64,000 nucleotides of DNA from Accumulibacter phosphatis (GCF_000024165.1 NC_013194.1:620001-684000); one strand, 5' to 3'; positions 18,752 through 26,707 are shown, counted from the stretch's first letter. The notes: generated by a model from the letters alone, not told the origin. Made by a program: numbers and translations.

Positions 18752-18906
18752 CGCCGGACGTCGTGGAAGCTTTACTCACCGGACGCCGCGACCAACTGAT
18801 CACGAAGAATGCTGAACTGTCGACCAAGACCATCCTGGATAAGATGGTCGCGGCACTGGCTCCGGGAGAGCGGATGCCTGTCCGTGTAGCGTCAAGAGGC
18901 AGGTAG
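18748..18906 (+). CDS. 52-aa ORF resembling part of IHF-beta/HU, overlapping the TIR-STAND stop
   Basis: A short ORF beginning GTG, whose GTGA overlaps the TIR-STAND stop (TGA 18749-18751), so translation could be coupled. The segment NAELSTKTILDKMVAALAPGERMPVRV resembles the middle of integration host factor beta (DAELAVKTILDAM...GERIEIRGFG), but the DNA-binding arm and the C-terminal helix are missing and the conserved GFGSF is replaced by ASRGR. It is therefore either a decayed ihfB/HU fragment or a small companion protein. Similarity judged by eye. Confidence 0.4.
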   Translation: MTPDVVEALLTGRRDQLITKNAELSTKTILDKMVAALAPGERMPVRVASRGR

Positions 18907-19017
18907 CACCCCGGTTCCGAGCGACAATCACGGGCAGGAAAGGCATTCCAGCCGCCTGGTTTTCGGCGGGACAATCTGCAAGAATGCTGATCCCACATTT
19001 CCACCGGTGTCACGTCC

Positions 19018-19250
19018 ATGCCCCAGCGAATCCCCAAGGCCATGGCAGAGAAATTCGCTGCCATCACGACCCTGACCGATGCCTTCTGCGACGAAAAGCT
19101 CAACGACGAATACCGTGAAATGATCCACCAGGTGGTCGGCGCTCTTGCCAGGAAGCGACCATCACCGCTGTTGCGGGGTACGGAGAAGGTCTGGGCCGCG
19201 GGTGCTGTGCACGCGGTTGGCCGGATCAACTTTCTGGATGACCCTTCCCA
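19018..19250 (+). pseudogene. DUF6398-type gene, 5' part, interrupted by IS21
   Basis: Codes for the first 77 codons of a small protein starting MPQRIPKAMAEKFAAITTL, with LNDEYREMIHQVVGALARKRPSPLLRG, which I recognise as the DUF6398 type (function unknown). The reading frame runs to ...NFLDDPS and then enters the IS. The last five bases TCCCA are the target duplication. Joining this to 21365-21647 gives 516 nt, an uninterrupted 171-aa frame, so the gene was intact before the insertion and may have been lost recently. Confidence 0.8.
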
Positions 19251-19310
19251 TGTCAACACCGATTGAAAACTGACACAGTTTTTCCTTTGTCACCGATTGA
19301 AAACTGATAC
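19251..19310. repeat. IS21 left end with two IstA-type binding repeats
   Basis: Terminal TGTCAACA followed by two near-identical 20-mers, CACCGATTGAAAACTGACAC (19257-19276) and CACCGATTGAAAACTGATAC (19291-19310), differing at one base. Repeated end sites like these are the transposase-binding sites of IS21 elements. Confidence 0.8.
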
Positions 19311-19330
19311 ACCCCCAATGCTGCTTGATG

Positions 19331-19393
19331 GCGGTGGTGGGGCCTCCTGGAGGGCGGGCCGTAGGCCCAACCGGAAGGAGGCCCCACCACCGC
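19331..19393. repeat. Long inverted repeat (18-bp perfect arms) after istB
   Basis: GCGGTGGTGGGGCCTCCT (19331-19348) is repeated in exact reverse complement at 19376-19393. The 27-nt loop holds an inner hairpin GGGCC-gta-GGCCC. It lies between the istB stop and the IS end, so transcripts of the IS and from outside would both form it. No T-run follows, so a classical terminator is not assured. Confidence 0.75.
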
Positions 19394-19401
19394 GGCGGCG
19401 C

Positions 19402-20187
19402 CTACCCTCCGGCGATCGCCTTCCTGGCCTGAACCATTCCCGTCTGCCGCTGACGTTTGAGCCGGTAGCTTTCCCCGGCGATCGGTACGATCTGTGCGTG
19501 GTGCAGCAAACGATCCAGCAATGCCGCCGTCAGCGTGGCATCCTGCGCAAAGGTGGCATCCCATTGGCCAAACGACAGGTTGCTGGTGACGATCAGGCTG
19601 CCCTTCTCGTAGCGCGCGGCAATCACCTGGAAAAAGAGGTTGGCCTGCTCGCGGCTCATCGGCAGATAGCCGATTTCGTCGATGATCAGCAGACGGTAAG
19701 CGGCGATCGCCCGGTGCATGACCGCTTTCAACTGGTTCTGTGCGTGCGCGGCCGAGAGGGTCAGCAAGAGATCGGCGGCGGTCGTGAAACGGGTCTTGAT
19801 GCCGGCTTGCGCGGCGCGATAGCCCAGGGCGATCGCGAGATGGGTCTTGCCCACCCCGGAGGGGCCGACCAGGACGACGTTTTCGTTGCGCTCGACAAAG
19901 GCCAGACCGGCCAGTTCGTCGATCTGGCTCCTTTTGACGCCGGCGGCGAAGGCGTAATCGAATTCCTCCAGCGTCTTGATCGCCGGGAATCCCGCCAGAC
20001 GCGTCAACATGCTTTGCTTGCGCACCTGGCGTCCCGCGACTTCCGCTTTCAGCAGTGCTTCCAGAAAGTCGCTGTAGGCGCTTTCCTGCGCAGCGGCTTC
20101 CTGGGCGGCGCCGACGTAGTTCTGCGCCACGAACGGCAGGTTCAGACTGTCGCACAAGGCGAGCATTCGTTCGTACTGGAGGTTCAT
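19402..20187 (-). CDS. istB: IS21 helper ATPase IstB
   Basis: 261-aa AAA+ ATPase that controls target choice for IstA. Starts MNLQYERMLALCDSLNL, Walker A is VLVGPSGVGKTHLA, Walker B LLIIDEIGYLP, and the sensor region VTSNLSFGQW is intact. Its ATG overlaps the istA stop (ATGA, 20184-20187), the usual coupled arrangement. The frame is open further upstream but only as a shadow of istA. Confidence 0.93.
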   Translation of the reverse strand: MNLQYERMLALCDSLNLPFVAQNYVGAAQEAAAQESAYSDFLEALLKAEVAGRQVRKQSMLTRLAGFPAIKTLEEFDYAFAAGVKRSQIDELAGLAFVERNENVVLVGPSGVGKTHLAIALGYRAAQAGIKTRFTTAADLLLTLSAAHAQNQLKAVMHRAIAAYRLLIIDEIGYLPMSREQANLFFQVIAARYEKGSLIVTSNLSFGQWDATFAQDATLTAALLDRLLHHAQIVPIAGESYRLKRQRQTGMVQARKAIAGG

Positions 20188-21272
20188 GGCTGCATCTCTG
20201 CAGCGGCCTGCAGTTGGGTCAGCAGTTGCGCGTAGACGGCGAGCGGATGCTGCTCCGGCGTGGGCAAGGCGATTCTCTCGGCAACCGTCGGGCGGACAGT
20301 GGCCCCCTCGACCGGCGGCGGGGCGTCCAGGGGACGAGCGGCGGCGATATCGCCGCGCCATGGCGGGGGAATGCCTTGCAGATGCGCCTGCTCTTCCTGC
20401 AGGCGTTGTGCGGGCTGTACTTGCGTGCTGGCGTGGATACGCACGTTGGCCACTTCCTTGAGCCAGCGCCTGACCTCGGCATTGGCGGTCACGGCGTCCA
20501 GTGGCAGGCCGGCCTGCTTGAGCCGACTGATCAGGGGAACGTAGAAGGAGCGGCGAAGGTAGCCGTTGAAGCGCTCGACCTTGCCTTTGGTCCGGGCGCG
20601 ATAGGGACGGCACAGGTTGATGACGAAGCCACAGTGCTTGGCGTAGTCGAGAAAGCCCGCGTGATAGCGGTGTTCGCCTGGGCCGTCGACGTCGCGTTCG
20701 AGAACAACGGTCTTCATGTTGTCGTAGAGCAGGCGCCGGGCCACGCCACCGAGCGCCTCAAAGGCATGCTGGTGGCAGTCGATCAGCGTACTGACTTTCA
20801 TGTCGGTGACGAATTCGACGTAACTCGCCCGGCTGTACCCAAGGGTCGCGCAGAAGGCGTACAGCGGATCAGCACCTTTACGAAACTCGACCCAGTCGAT
20901 TTGCAACTGTTCGCCCGGTGCCGTTTCGAAACGCACCACCGGATCAGCAGCCCCCTGCGGCCGGATCGTACGCATGAAGGCGCGCAATTGGCTGACGCCG
21001 CCGGCGTAGCCCAGGGCCCTAATCTCCCTGAACAGAACCGTGGCCGGGATCCACTGCGGCTGCGCTGCAGCCTGTCGCTCGCACAGGTACGTTTCATGGG
21101 TCGAGAGTTTGGTGGCCCGCTTCTTCTGACGCTGGTAGCGGGGCTGTTTGCCCTGCGCCAAGTGGCTGCGAACCGTATTCACCGCGCAGCCCACTTCGGC
21201 TGCAATCTTGCGCAGACTGAATCCATGCTTCCTCAATACTTCAATTTCCACATACACCTCCTTCGTAATCAT
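20184..21272 (-). CDS. istA: IS21 transposase IstA
   Basis: 362-aa DDE transposase. An N-terminal helix-turn-helix (EVLRKHGFSLRKIAAEVGCAVNTVRSHL) binds the terminal repeats. The integrase-like core has Asp in QIDWVEF, Asp in LLYDNMKTVV and Glu in TKGKVERFNGYL, so the catalytic triad is complete. It cuts and joins IS ends together with IstB. Confidence 0.93.
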   Translation of the reverse strand: MITKEVYVEIEVLRKHGFSLRKIAAEVGCAVNTVRSHLAQGKQPRYQRQKKRATKLSTHETYLCERQAAAQPQWIPATVLFREIRALGYAGGVSQLRAFMRTIRPQGAADPVVRFETAPGEQLQIDWVEFRKGADPLYAFCATLGYSRASYVEFVTDMKVSTLIDCHQHAFEALGGVARRLLYDNMKTVVLERDVDGPGEHRYHAGFLDYAKHCGFVINLCRPYRARTKGKVERFNGYLRRSFYVPLISRLKQAGLPLDAVTANAEVRRWLKEVANVRIHASTQVQPAQRLQEEQAHLQGIPPPWRGDIAAARPLDAPPPVEGATVRPTVAERIALPTPEQHPLAVYAQLLTQLQAAAEMQP

Positions 21273-21309
21273 CGGCGCCCAAAAAAATCGCCGATCTTCT
21301 CAGTTCGGT

Positions 21310-21359
21310 GTATCAACTTTCAATCGTTGCGCTGTATCAATTTACTTCCGTTGCTGACA
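21310..21359. repeat. IS21 right end with terminal repeats
   Basis: Two diverged 20-bp copies of the end repeat (from 21310 and 21334, each opening GTATCAA), followed by the terminal TGACA at 21355-21359. They are in inverse orientation to the left-end copies. Confidence 0.7.
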
Positions 21360-21364
21360 TCCCA

Positions 21365-21647
21365 GACACCGCACTGCAAACCGCGTGTGATCTACGACTT
21401 CTTCGGGATTGCCGAGAGCACCGGACAGAGCAAATCCAGGGAAATCCGGGAAGCTCTCGGGATGGGCTCCTTCTCGCCAGATTGGACGCTGCCGAGTCGC
21501 CTCACCAAGAATCCCCTGATGTGGATGCTGAAGGTCAATGGTCTCCTGGTGGACATTCGTCGTGCGCCGTTGGGGTTGCAGCGGATGGCCTTCGAGAAAG
21601 GTCTGATTCCGTTCATTCCCGCCGAGCAGCCGGAACAGGAGGGATGA
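21365..21647 (+). pseudogene. DUF6398-type gene, 3' part
   Basis: Continuation of the gene begun at 19018. Read in the restored frame it gives QTPHCKPRVIYDFFGIAES and onwards, including SFSPDWTLPSRLTKNPLMWM and EKGLIPFIPAEQ, the conserved C-terminal half of the family. No start codon of its own is apparent, so it is unlikely to be expressed as a protein. Confidence 0.8.
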
Positions 21648-22269
21648 GCTGAACACGGATGCGGTCCCGGAGACAAATTGCCCCGCGTCCATCCAGAGGC
21701 ATCGCTCCGCGCCCGAAATCAGCCCTTGCTGAGCAGCCGCCGTCCGGATCCCGATCATCGAGTTCGGCTCGGCCGACTCACGAGTCTTCATCGCGCCAGC
21801 GGCGCTCATGGCTTCGCTCGGCCATCTGCGGAACGCAAGTGCGGATGCCGTGGCGGACCTGGGGCAGCCGAACAAGGTTGGCCAGGCGTCCAGTGGGTTC
21901 GAGAAGTACCTTTTTCAGGCGTTTGCTTGCGTGCTGGTGGGTCTAGACGGCAAGTGCGAACCCGGTAGCGCCAATGCTCATTGCGCTAGTCGAGACGCAG
22001 GAGTCGGTCGGATGGGGGTGGATGGTGAGTGGCGGCAGCCGGCCATCAAGAGCCATTCGACAGCAAAACCTATCGGGCCGGTTCAGACTGGTTGCTGACG
22101 TTCGGTTTTCACGACTGACCGTCGGAACTCGTTGCCGACACCCACAGTCGCATTCCGCAGCTGGCCGAGAAAGCTACGCACATAACCATCTTTGACTCCA
22201 TGACGATCCCGTCCATTAGGGTCCATGCGAATTTTTGTGCCAACGAGAGATGTGGGTTCGCCGCGACGC
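21648..22269. other. Non-coding or decayed segment between DUF6398 fragment and retron
   Basis: About 620 bases. Short open frames occur on both strands, none with recognisable features or a convincing ribosome site. Base composition falls from high GC near 21,700 toward AT-rich at 22,200, so the boundary of the transferred retron segment probably lies here. Confidence 0.45.
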
Positions 22270-23985
22270 TTATGGAAAGTGCTTCTTTGAGTGGGCTTCG
22301 ATGACCCCCTCTATACGAGCCAGTATCGGATCGAATTTCTCGAAATTGATTTTAGCGATATTTGGCCGCACTATCTTTGCTGCGAAGTCCGCCTTACCGT
22401 ACTCTTTGTTTTTATCAAACGTTGTATCGTCCGCATTGAACGTCTTTCCGTCAATCTTCTTTGCGAGCAGGCTCGGCTCGAAAAAATCCTCGATCGAGCT
22501 ATTGTCACCGGGCTTATCAATTGGTGTAAAAACGACGTAGACATTTTCGGCAAGGTGATAAAAATCGTCCATCCCGTTAACCGTCGTTTTTTTTCCGTTG
22601 TACTGCTTTATCAGACTATAAAAGACCTGACCACCTGAGTCATTATCGAGCAACAAGATTAGCGGCTTCGGATTCACAGGCGCTTGAGTCTTCTTGACTG
22701 ACTTGATGTACTCAGTGATGAAGCGCCTAACCACTGGCGCTCCACCAGACAAATCCAAGATTCGTTGCGAAGTGTACGAATAATTGAAGAATCGAACTTT
22801 GAATTCGGATTTGCCCGCAGCGTTTGTAGAAACCAAGTTTGGATGCGCTGTGGCAAGGCGTCGAATCGCACCGCGAAGGTACACGCTATCGGTCTTTCCC
22901 TCGCAAAGAATAATAGGTAGCGAATTCGCCCAGAAGTCTCTGTGCATAAGAAATCGCTTGTACACCTTACCTATCGCAGACTGCTGTACATTGGGTACTT
23001 CCTGGTTTTTTCTGTGGCATAAATCGATCCAGTCAATAAAGCCGAACATGCCTTGAAGGTGGGTGATGCTGCCATCTATTTTCGTGGGCACAAGCTTCCC
23101 CAATACATCAGCCTTCGTCTTGGTAAGCTGGAATTTTCCCGTTGTTACCAATTGGTGAGTCATTGCCCGAGTCAACCGCCGGTATTCCGGACGTGTATTT
23201 ATGCGGCGATTGACAACAAGTCCCGTCACTTCTTGGCGTGAGTTGCGGTACTGCATTCGGGTTTTCTTAGGATTGAGCTGAAAGCCACTCTTCTCAATTA
23301 TTTTGGAGAGTACCGCACCCGCCACCCAGGAATGATCAGCATTCGACAACGCTATCATGGATGGGAAGATGCGTTCGTTGGTCGAGAAGGTCAAATCATC
23401 TGCATAGCGCGAGTAGCTGCACCCATGTCTATGCGCGAGCTGAGCTAGACGAACGTCGAGTATCTGGCCTATCAAGTTCGAGATTACCGGCGAGCATGGA
23501 CTCCCCTGAGGCAGCTTCCCATCATGGCAGGCAATTGCTGCAAGGACTTTTGCAGCACTTTCCGTCAGGGCAAAATCTTTGTTCTTTACAAAAAACCCAT
23601 ACACGCGCCCGAAGTTTATGGAGTCGAAGAAGTCCTTTATGTCGACGTTGAAAACAAAGCGCCTTCCACGGTGAACCGAGGCGTTCGTAACAATCGATGC
23701 GTCTCTACGAAAGCCGTGAGATATTGGCTTTGTAATCTTCTTTTGATCATTGATCTCGTCCCAACAGCTTTGAAGACCGTCCGACAATCGGCGTTGAAGC
23801 AGTTTGAGTTCGGGACGCGGCGCGGAAATACTACGGACTCCGCCGGACTTCTTTGGCACGGTGAATGTCGTGTAGTTGAGTGGCATCTTATAAATGACGT
23901 ACGAGAGGGACTTGGGCTTATACCCAAGAAGGCATGCAACGTCATGGAGCGACTTTGCGCTCTTAAGATTTGTTAAGAAAAACAT
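22270..23985 (-). CDS. Retron reverse transcriptase fused to a TOPRIM domain (Ec67/Eco2-like)
   Basis: 571-aa protein. The RT half has both retron hallmarks: NASVH at 101-105 (the NAxxH region X motif) and VTG at 253-255 (region Y). Catalytic residues are Asp115 in VDIKDFF and Asp196-Asp197 in YADD, and LPQGSPCSPVISN precedes them. From ~355 a TOPRIM domain follows: Glu362 in ILCEGKTDS and the DxD of LLLDNDSGG (Asp447, Asp449). The same single-protein build and similar length are known for retron Ec67, in which the TOPRIM part is taken as the phage-defence nuclease effector. GC is clearly lower than the neighbours, indicating transfer. The ATG at 23985 has no good ribosome site; the msr-msd RNA ends 13 nt upstream. 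Confidence 0.9.
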   Translation of the reverse strand: MFFLTNLKSAKSLHDVACLLGYKPKSLSYVIYKMPLNYTTFTVPKKSGGVRSISAPRPELKLLQRRLSDGLQSCWDEINDQKKITKPISHGFRRDASIVTNASVHRGRRFVFNVDIKDFFDSINFGRVYGFFVKNKDFALTESAAKVLAAIACHDGKLPQGSPCSPVISNLIGQILDVRLAQLAHRHGCSYSRYADDLTFSTNERIFPSMIALSNADHSWVAGAVLSKIIEKSGFQLNPKKTRMQYRNSRQEVTGLVVNRRINTRPEYRRLTRAMTHQLVTTGKFQLTKTKADVLGKLVPTKIDGSITHLQGMFGFIDWIDLCHRKNQEVPNVQQSAIGKVYKRFLMHRDFWANSLPIILCEGKTDSVYLRGAIRRLATAHPNLVSTNAAGKSEFKVRFFNYSYTSQRILDLSGGAPVVRRFITEYIKSVKKTQAPVNPKPLILLLDNDSGGQVFYSLIKQYNGKKTTVNGMDDFYHLAENVYVVFTPIDKPGDNSSIEDFFEPSLLAKKIDGKTFNADDTTFDKNKEYGKADFAAKIVRPNIAKINFEKFDPILARIEGVIEAHSKKHFP

Positions 23986-23998
23986 CGGTCTGGAGGAT

Positions 23999-24132
23999 GG
24001 GGCGCGTTAGGCACTCTTAAGCACTACTATGGACCACATCAGCGGGCCATCTAACGGATATCAGGCGGCAAAGCCCCTGACTTTGTTGTCACATGCCGCG
24101 AATCAACGGCAAAAACTCTGCCCAACGGCCCC
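23999..24132 (-). ncRNA. Candidate retron msr-msd RNA (134 nt)
   Basis: Directly upstream of the RT, where retron RNA is expected. The 5' arm a1 GGGGCCGTTGGGCA (24132-24119) pairs with the 3' arm a2 TGCCTAACGCGCCCC (24013-23999): 13 Watson-Crick pairs, one G-U and one bulged C. Between them lie TGCCG-TTGATTCG-CGGCA (a 5-bp stem) and an alternative GCGGCA...TGCCGC stem closing a larger loop. After a1 the text runs AGAGTTTTTG, a plausible setting for the branching G. Total length is near that of the Ec67 RNA as I recall it. The branch point and the msr/msd boundary cannot be fixed by eye. Confidence 0.6.
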
Positions 24133-24254
24133 ACTTTAAGTGTAACACGTAAAGATGAACCTTTACTCCAAGAGGGGAAGAGATGTCCGTTGTTTTCCGA
24201 TGGAAATGACAGCTATCGCTGCATTGCTGTCGTACGGGCTGAAAATTTCAGGGT

Positions 24255-25550
24255 TTAGTCCGTTTCCTGTGGAACGCGCAAGAAGCAGGCGAAGGGAGGG
24301 GCGGGCAAATGGGTGAGTTTCCCGGCGATGAGGTAAGCCATGGCGATGAAGTTTTCGACGCGGCGATAGCCGCGGGCGCGAGCGCGTGCCTCCTGAAGGG
24401 CTCGATTCATCGCTTCGACACGGCCGTTGTGTTTACCGACCTGGAAGCCGTTGAGTACGCCAGGAAGGTGCTTGGTGATGGTTCTGGCGAGGCGCTTGAA
24501 GGGTTCCAGTTGGCAACGACTGGCCCAACTGAGCCAACGCTTGAGCAAGGGCCTGGCTTGGTCAGGTGTCTTGGCGGCGATGTCGATCGCGCGCAACGCC
24601 TGCTTGATCCGCCAGGCCCGTGCGGTCTTGAGGTTGGTGCGCTGCAGCCAGTGCATGGTCTGGGTTTGCTTGACGGTCCAGTCAGCCGGTTTCTTGTGCA
24701 GGCTCCAGCGAGTGCCCTTGAGTTCGGGTTCGCTTTTGACCTCGGCACGTCGCACCTCGTCCAGGGCCGTGCTGCTGAGGGCGACCACGTGAAAGCGGTC
24801 GAAACAGACCTCGGCCAGAGGGAAGTGCTCGGCGGCGCCCGTTTGGAAGGAAGCGCTCATGTCCGTGCTGACATGGGTGATCGCGGTCGGTTGGCCACCA
24901 TGTTCGATAAGGTCGCTGGCGAACTTACCCAGGGTGGCCTTGTCCCGACCCGGCGTGGCAAACAGCAGACGTTGTGCGTCGAGATCATAAAAAACAGCGA
25001 TGTACGTCTGGCCGCGCCGACTAGCGGTCTCATCGACGCCGATCGCGAGAACCCCGGCATGACTTTGCTGGGCGCGTGCTTGGCCGACATGATGGTCGAT
25101 CACGCGCCACAGTCTGCGGCTGCCCACGCGCAGCAGTCGGCCGGCCGCCAGCACCGACATGGTCGGCGCCAGCATCAGCGTCAAGGCCTCAAACAGCAGC
25201 GTGAAGTGACTCCCTTCGCGCGCCCAGGGCACGGGAATTTGCGTCACCTTGCCGCAACCGGCACAGGCCACTCGCGGCACCTCGGTATGCAGGTGGGCTT
25301 CGTACTGGAAGAAATCCAGATGGCGCCACGAGCGCGCCAAGCGGTCGTGCAGCGGCTGCGCGCTCGCACCACAGGCCGGACAGGCATGAATGGTGGCGCC
25401 AAATCGTACCTGGAAGTCGATTCGTCCGGCCTCTGGCTGAAAGGTGACTTGCTCTACTTGCCAAGGAGCAACAAGGCCCAGAGCCTGGGTGAACAGCGTT
25501 TCAATCATGAGGAACCGGTCGCGAGAGGAAAGGCCGCTATTGTCCTCCAT
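24255..25550 (-). CDS. ISL3-family transposase
   Basis: 431-aa transposase. A zinc-finger-like region (CPACGASAQ and CAGCGK) is followed by a helix-turn-helix and the DDE core: Asp in IGVDETASRRGQ, Asp in HVSTDMSASF and Glu in NGRVEAMNRALQEARARARGYR, as in ISL3 elements. An internal ATG at 25508 (MIETLFTQALGL) is the alternative start. The ends of the element could not be defined: no convincing inverted pair was found between ~24,225 and ~25,700. It lies just upstream of the retron RNA and just before a truncated integrase, which it may have cut. Confidence 0.88.
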   Translation of the reverse strand: MEDNSGLSSRDRFLMIETLFTQALGLVAPWQVEQVTFQPEAGRIDFQVRFGATIHACPACGASAQPLHDRLARSWRHLDFFQYEAHLHTEVPRVACAGCGKVTQIPVPWAREGSHFTLLFEALTLMLAPTMSVLAAGRLLRVGSRRLWRVIDHHVGQARAQQSHAGVLAIGVDETASRRGQTYIAVFYDLDAQRLLFATPGRDKATLGKFASDLIEHGGQPTAITHVSTDMSASFQTGAAEHFPLAEVCFDRFHVVALSSTALDEVRRAEVKSEPELKGTRWSLHKKPADWTVKQTQTMHWLQRTNLKTARAWRIKQALRAIDIAAKTPDQARPLLKRWLSWASRCQLEPFKRLARTITKHLPGVLNGFQVGKHNGRVEAMNRALQEARARARGYRRVENFIAMAYLIAGKLTHLPAPPFACFLRVPQETD

Positions 25551-25579
25551 GCCGAGGGCGGCAGACTGCCTCCCTCGGC
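25551..25579. repeat. Hairpin immediately upstream of ISL3 transposase
   Basis: GCCGAGGGCGGCAG (25551-25564) and CTGCCTCCCTCGGC (25566-25579) are reverse complements with one mismatch and almost no spacer. It abuts the transposase start, where it could limit translation from outside transcripts. Confidence 0.6.
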
Positions 25580-25596
25580 CTGGAGGAAGCGTAAGC

Positions 25597-25665
25597 GAGG
25601 GGGTGGTGATATCAAGGGTTCGGCTGCGCCCGGACTGCGTCCGCCCTTGACATCACCACCCCCTC
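25597..25665. repeat. 22-bp near-perfect inverted repeat
   Basis: Arms at 25597-25618 and 25644-25665 are reverse complements with one mismatch in 22 (A against G at the centre of the GATATC/GACATC part); the loop is 25 nt. It lies between the ISL3 transposase and the integrase remnant and is probably associated with the IS end or a terminator. Confidence 0.75.
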
Positions 25666-25697
25666 AAACCCGCAACGCCACTGCCCATTCCACACGA

Positions 25698-26480
25698 AAC
25701 GACATAGACCCGGGGAAAGGCGGTGCAACAATCAAAAACGTGCGGGCGCTGGTTTCGACCATCTATGGCCGCGCGATCGAATGGGGCCATGCAACGACGA
25801 ACCCGGTAACGGGAATCAGAACACGTGCCAAGGTGAAGCGCGACCGCTTTCTACAGGCCGATGAATTGCCCCGTTTCTTTCAATCGGTGGCGGAAGAGCC
25901 GAACGAAACGCTACGGGATTACATCCCCTTGGCGCTGCTGACCGGCGCACGACGGTCAAACCTGCTGGCGATGCGCTGGGCAGAAATCAACCTGGCTGAT
26001 TCCGTCTGGCGGATTCCCGACCCCAAGAATGGCACCCCGCAGAACGTGACCCTATCGCCTGAAGCCGTGACCATCTTGCAGGCACGAAAAGAAGCTGCCA
26101 AGCTTGGCGCTGTGTTCGTCTTCCCTGGCACCGGCGCAAGCGGGCATATCGAGGAACCGAAGAAGGCGGTTATTCGCATCATGGCGCGGGCGGGTATCCC
26201 CTACGGCCGAAACGACCCGGACGGTGTAACCTTGCACGATCTGCGGCGCACCCTGGGAAGCTGGCAAGCCAAGACCGGCGCATCTCTCGCCATAATCGGC
26301 AACAGCCTGAACCACAAGAGCCAACAGGCGATGGCGATCTATGCCCGGCCTGACCTTGACCCGGTGCGGGCATCCGTCAACACGGCAACCGCGGCGATGA
26401 TGGAAGCTGGCGGCATGAAACAGAAGCTGGCAGTGGTGCCACTGTTGAGGCGGGCCGGTGCAACAAGGAAAAGCCCATGA
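25698..26480 (+). pseudogene. Tyrosine recombinase (phage/island integrase), 5'-truncated
   Basis: About 260 codons of the C-terminal part of a P4-type integrase, starting near DPGKGGATIKNVRALVSTIYGRAIEWG. The catalytic core appears complete: Arg in LLTGARRSNLL, HxxR in LHDLRRTLGSW, His in NSLNHKSQQAM and the nucleophilic Tyr in AIYARPDL. The N-terminal arm-binding domain and the start codon are missing, and the sequence before it belongs to the ISL3 region. It probably mobilised the island whose border is tRNA-Met at 28278. Without a start it is unlikely to be made. Confidence 0.8.
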
Positions 26481-26707
26481 AATGCCTTATCTGCCGAAAC
26501 GGCGAAACCCGATCCGGCGCGGTGACTGTTCCACTCGAACGCGGCGGCATGACGATTGTTTTCCGGGAAGTGCCGGCGCAGGTGTGCGAGAACTGCGGCG
26601 AAGCCTTCCATGACGAGGCCGTGACCGCTTCCTTGTTGCAGCAGGCCGAACAGGCGGCGCTGGCCGGCGTGGAAATCGACGTGCGGCGCTTCGCGGTGGC
26701 GGCATGA
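26477..26707 (+). CDS. YgiT-type zinc-finger protein (orphan antitoxin-like)
   Basis: A 76-aa protein with two CxxC pairs (MKCLICRNG and CENCGEAF), the zinc-binding N-terminal domain of MqsA/YgiT antitoxins. The DNA-binding C-terminal half of MqsA is absent; such short forms normally pair with a DUF4258 toxin, which is not seen here. ATG at 26477 overlaps the integrase stop by 4 bp, and its own end overlaps the next gene. Confidence 0.8.
   Translation: MKCLICRNGETRSGAVTVPLERGGMTIVFREVPAQVCENCGEAFHDEAVTASLLQQAEQAALAGVEIDVRRFAVAA

Larger units (their letters stand above)
19251..21359 (-). mobile_element. IS21-family insertion sequence (2109 bp)
   Basis: Complete element with istA and istB on the minus strand. 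Both ends begin TGTCA(A/G)CA read inward. The element is flanked by a perfect 5-bp direct repeat TCCCA (19246-19250 and 21360-21364). Multiple internal terminal repeats of about 20 bp lie at both ends, as usual for IS21. Intact open frames and exact duplication imply a recent insertion. It splits a DUF6398-type gene. Confidence 0.92.

Noticed and set aside
20055..21364. Open frame across istA joined to the DUF6398 end
   Set aside because: The part inside the IS is an antisense shadow of istA; only 21365-21647 is a real fragment.
24145..24235. Two perfect 6-bp hairpins (GTAAAG/CTTTAC and GACAGC/GCTGTC on the minus strand) as part of the msr-msd
   Set aside because: They lie outside the a1 arm, so they are probably leader or promoter structures and not the retron RNA proper.
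24309..25697. Open frame continuing upstream from the integrase through the ISL3 transposase
   Set aside because: This part is antisense to the transposase; only the C-terminal portion beyond 25698 resembles a recombinase, so the long fusion is accidental.
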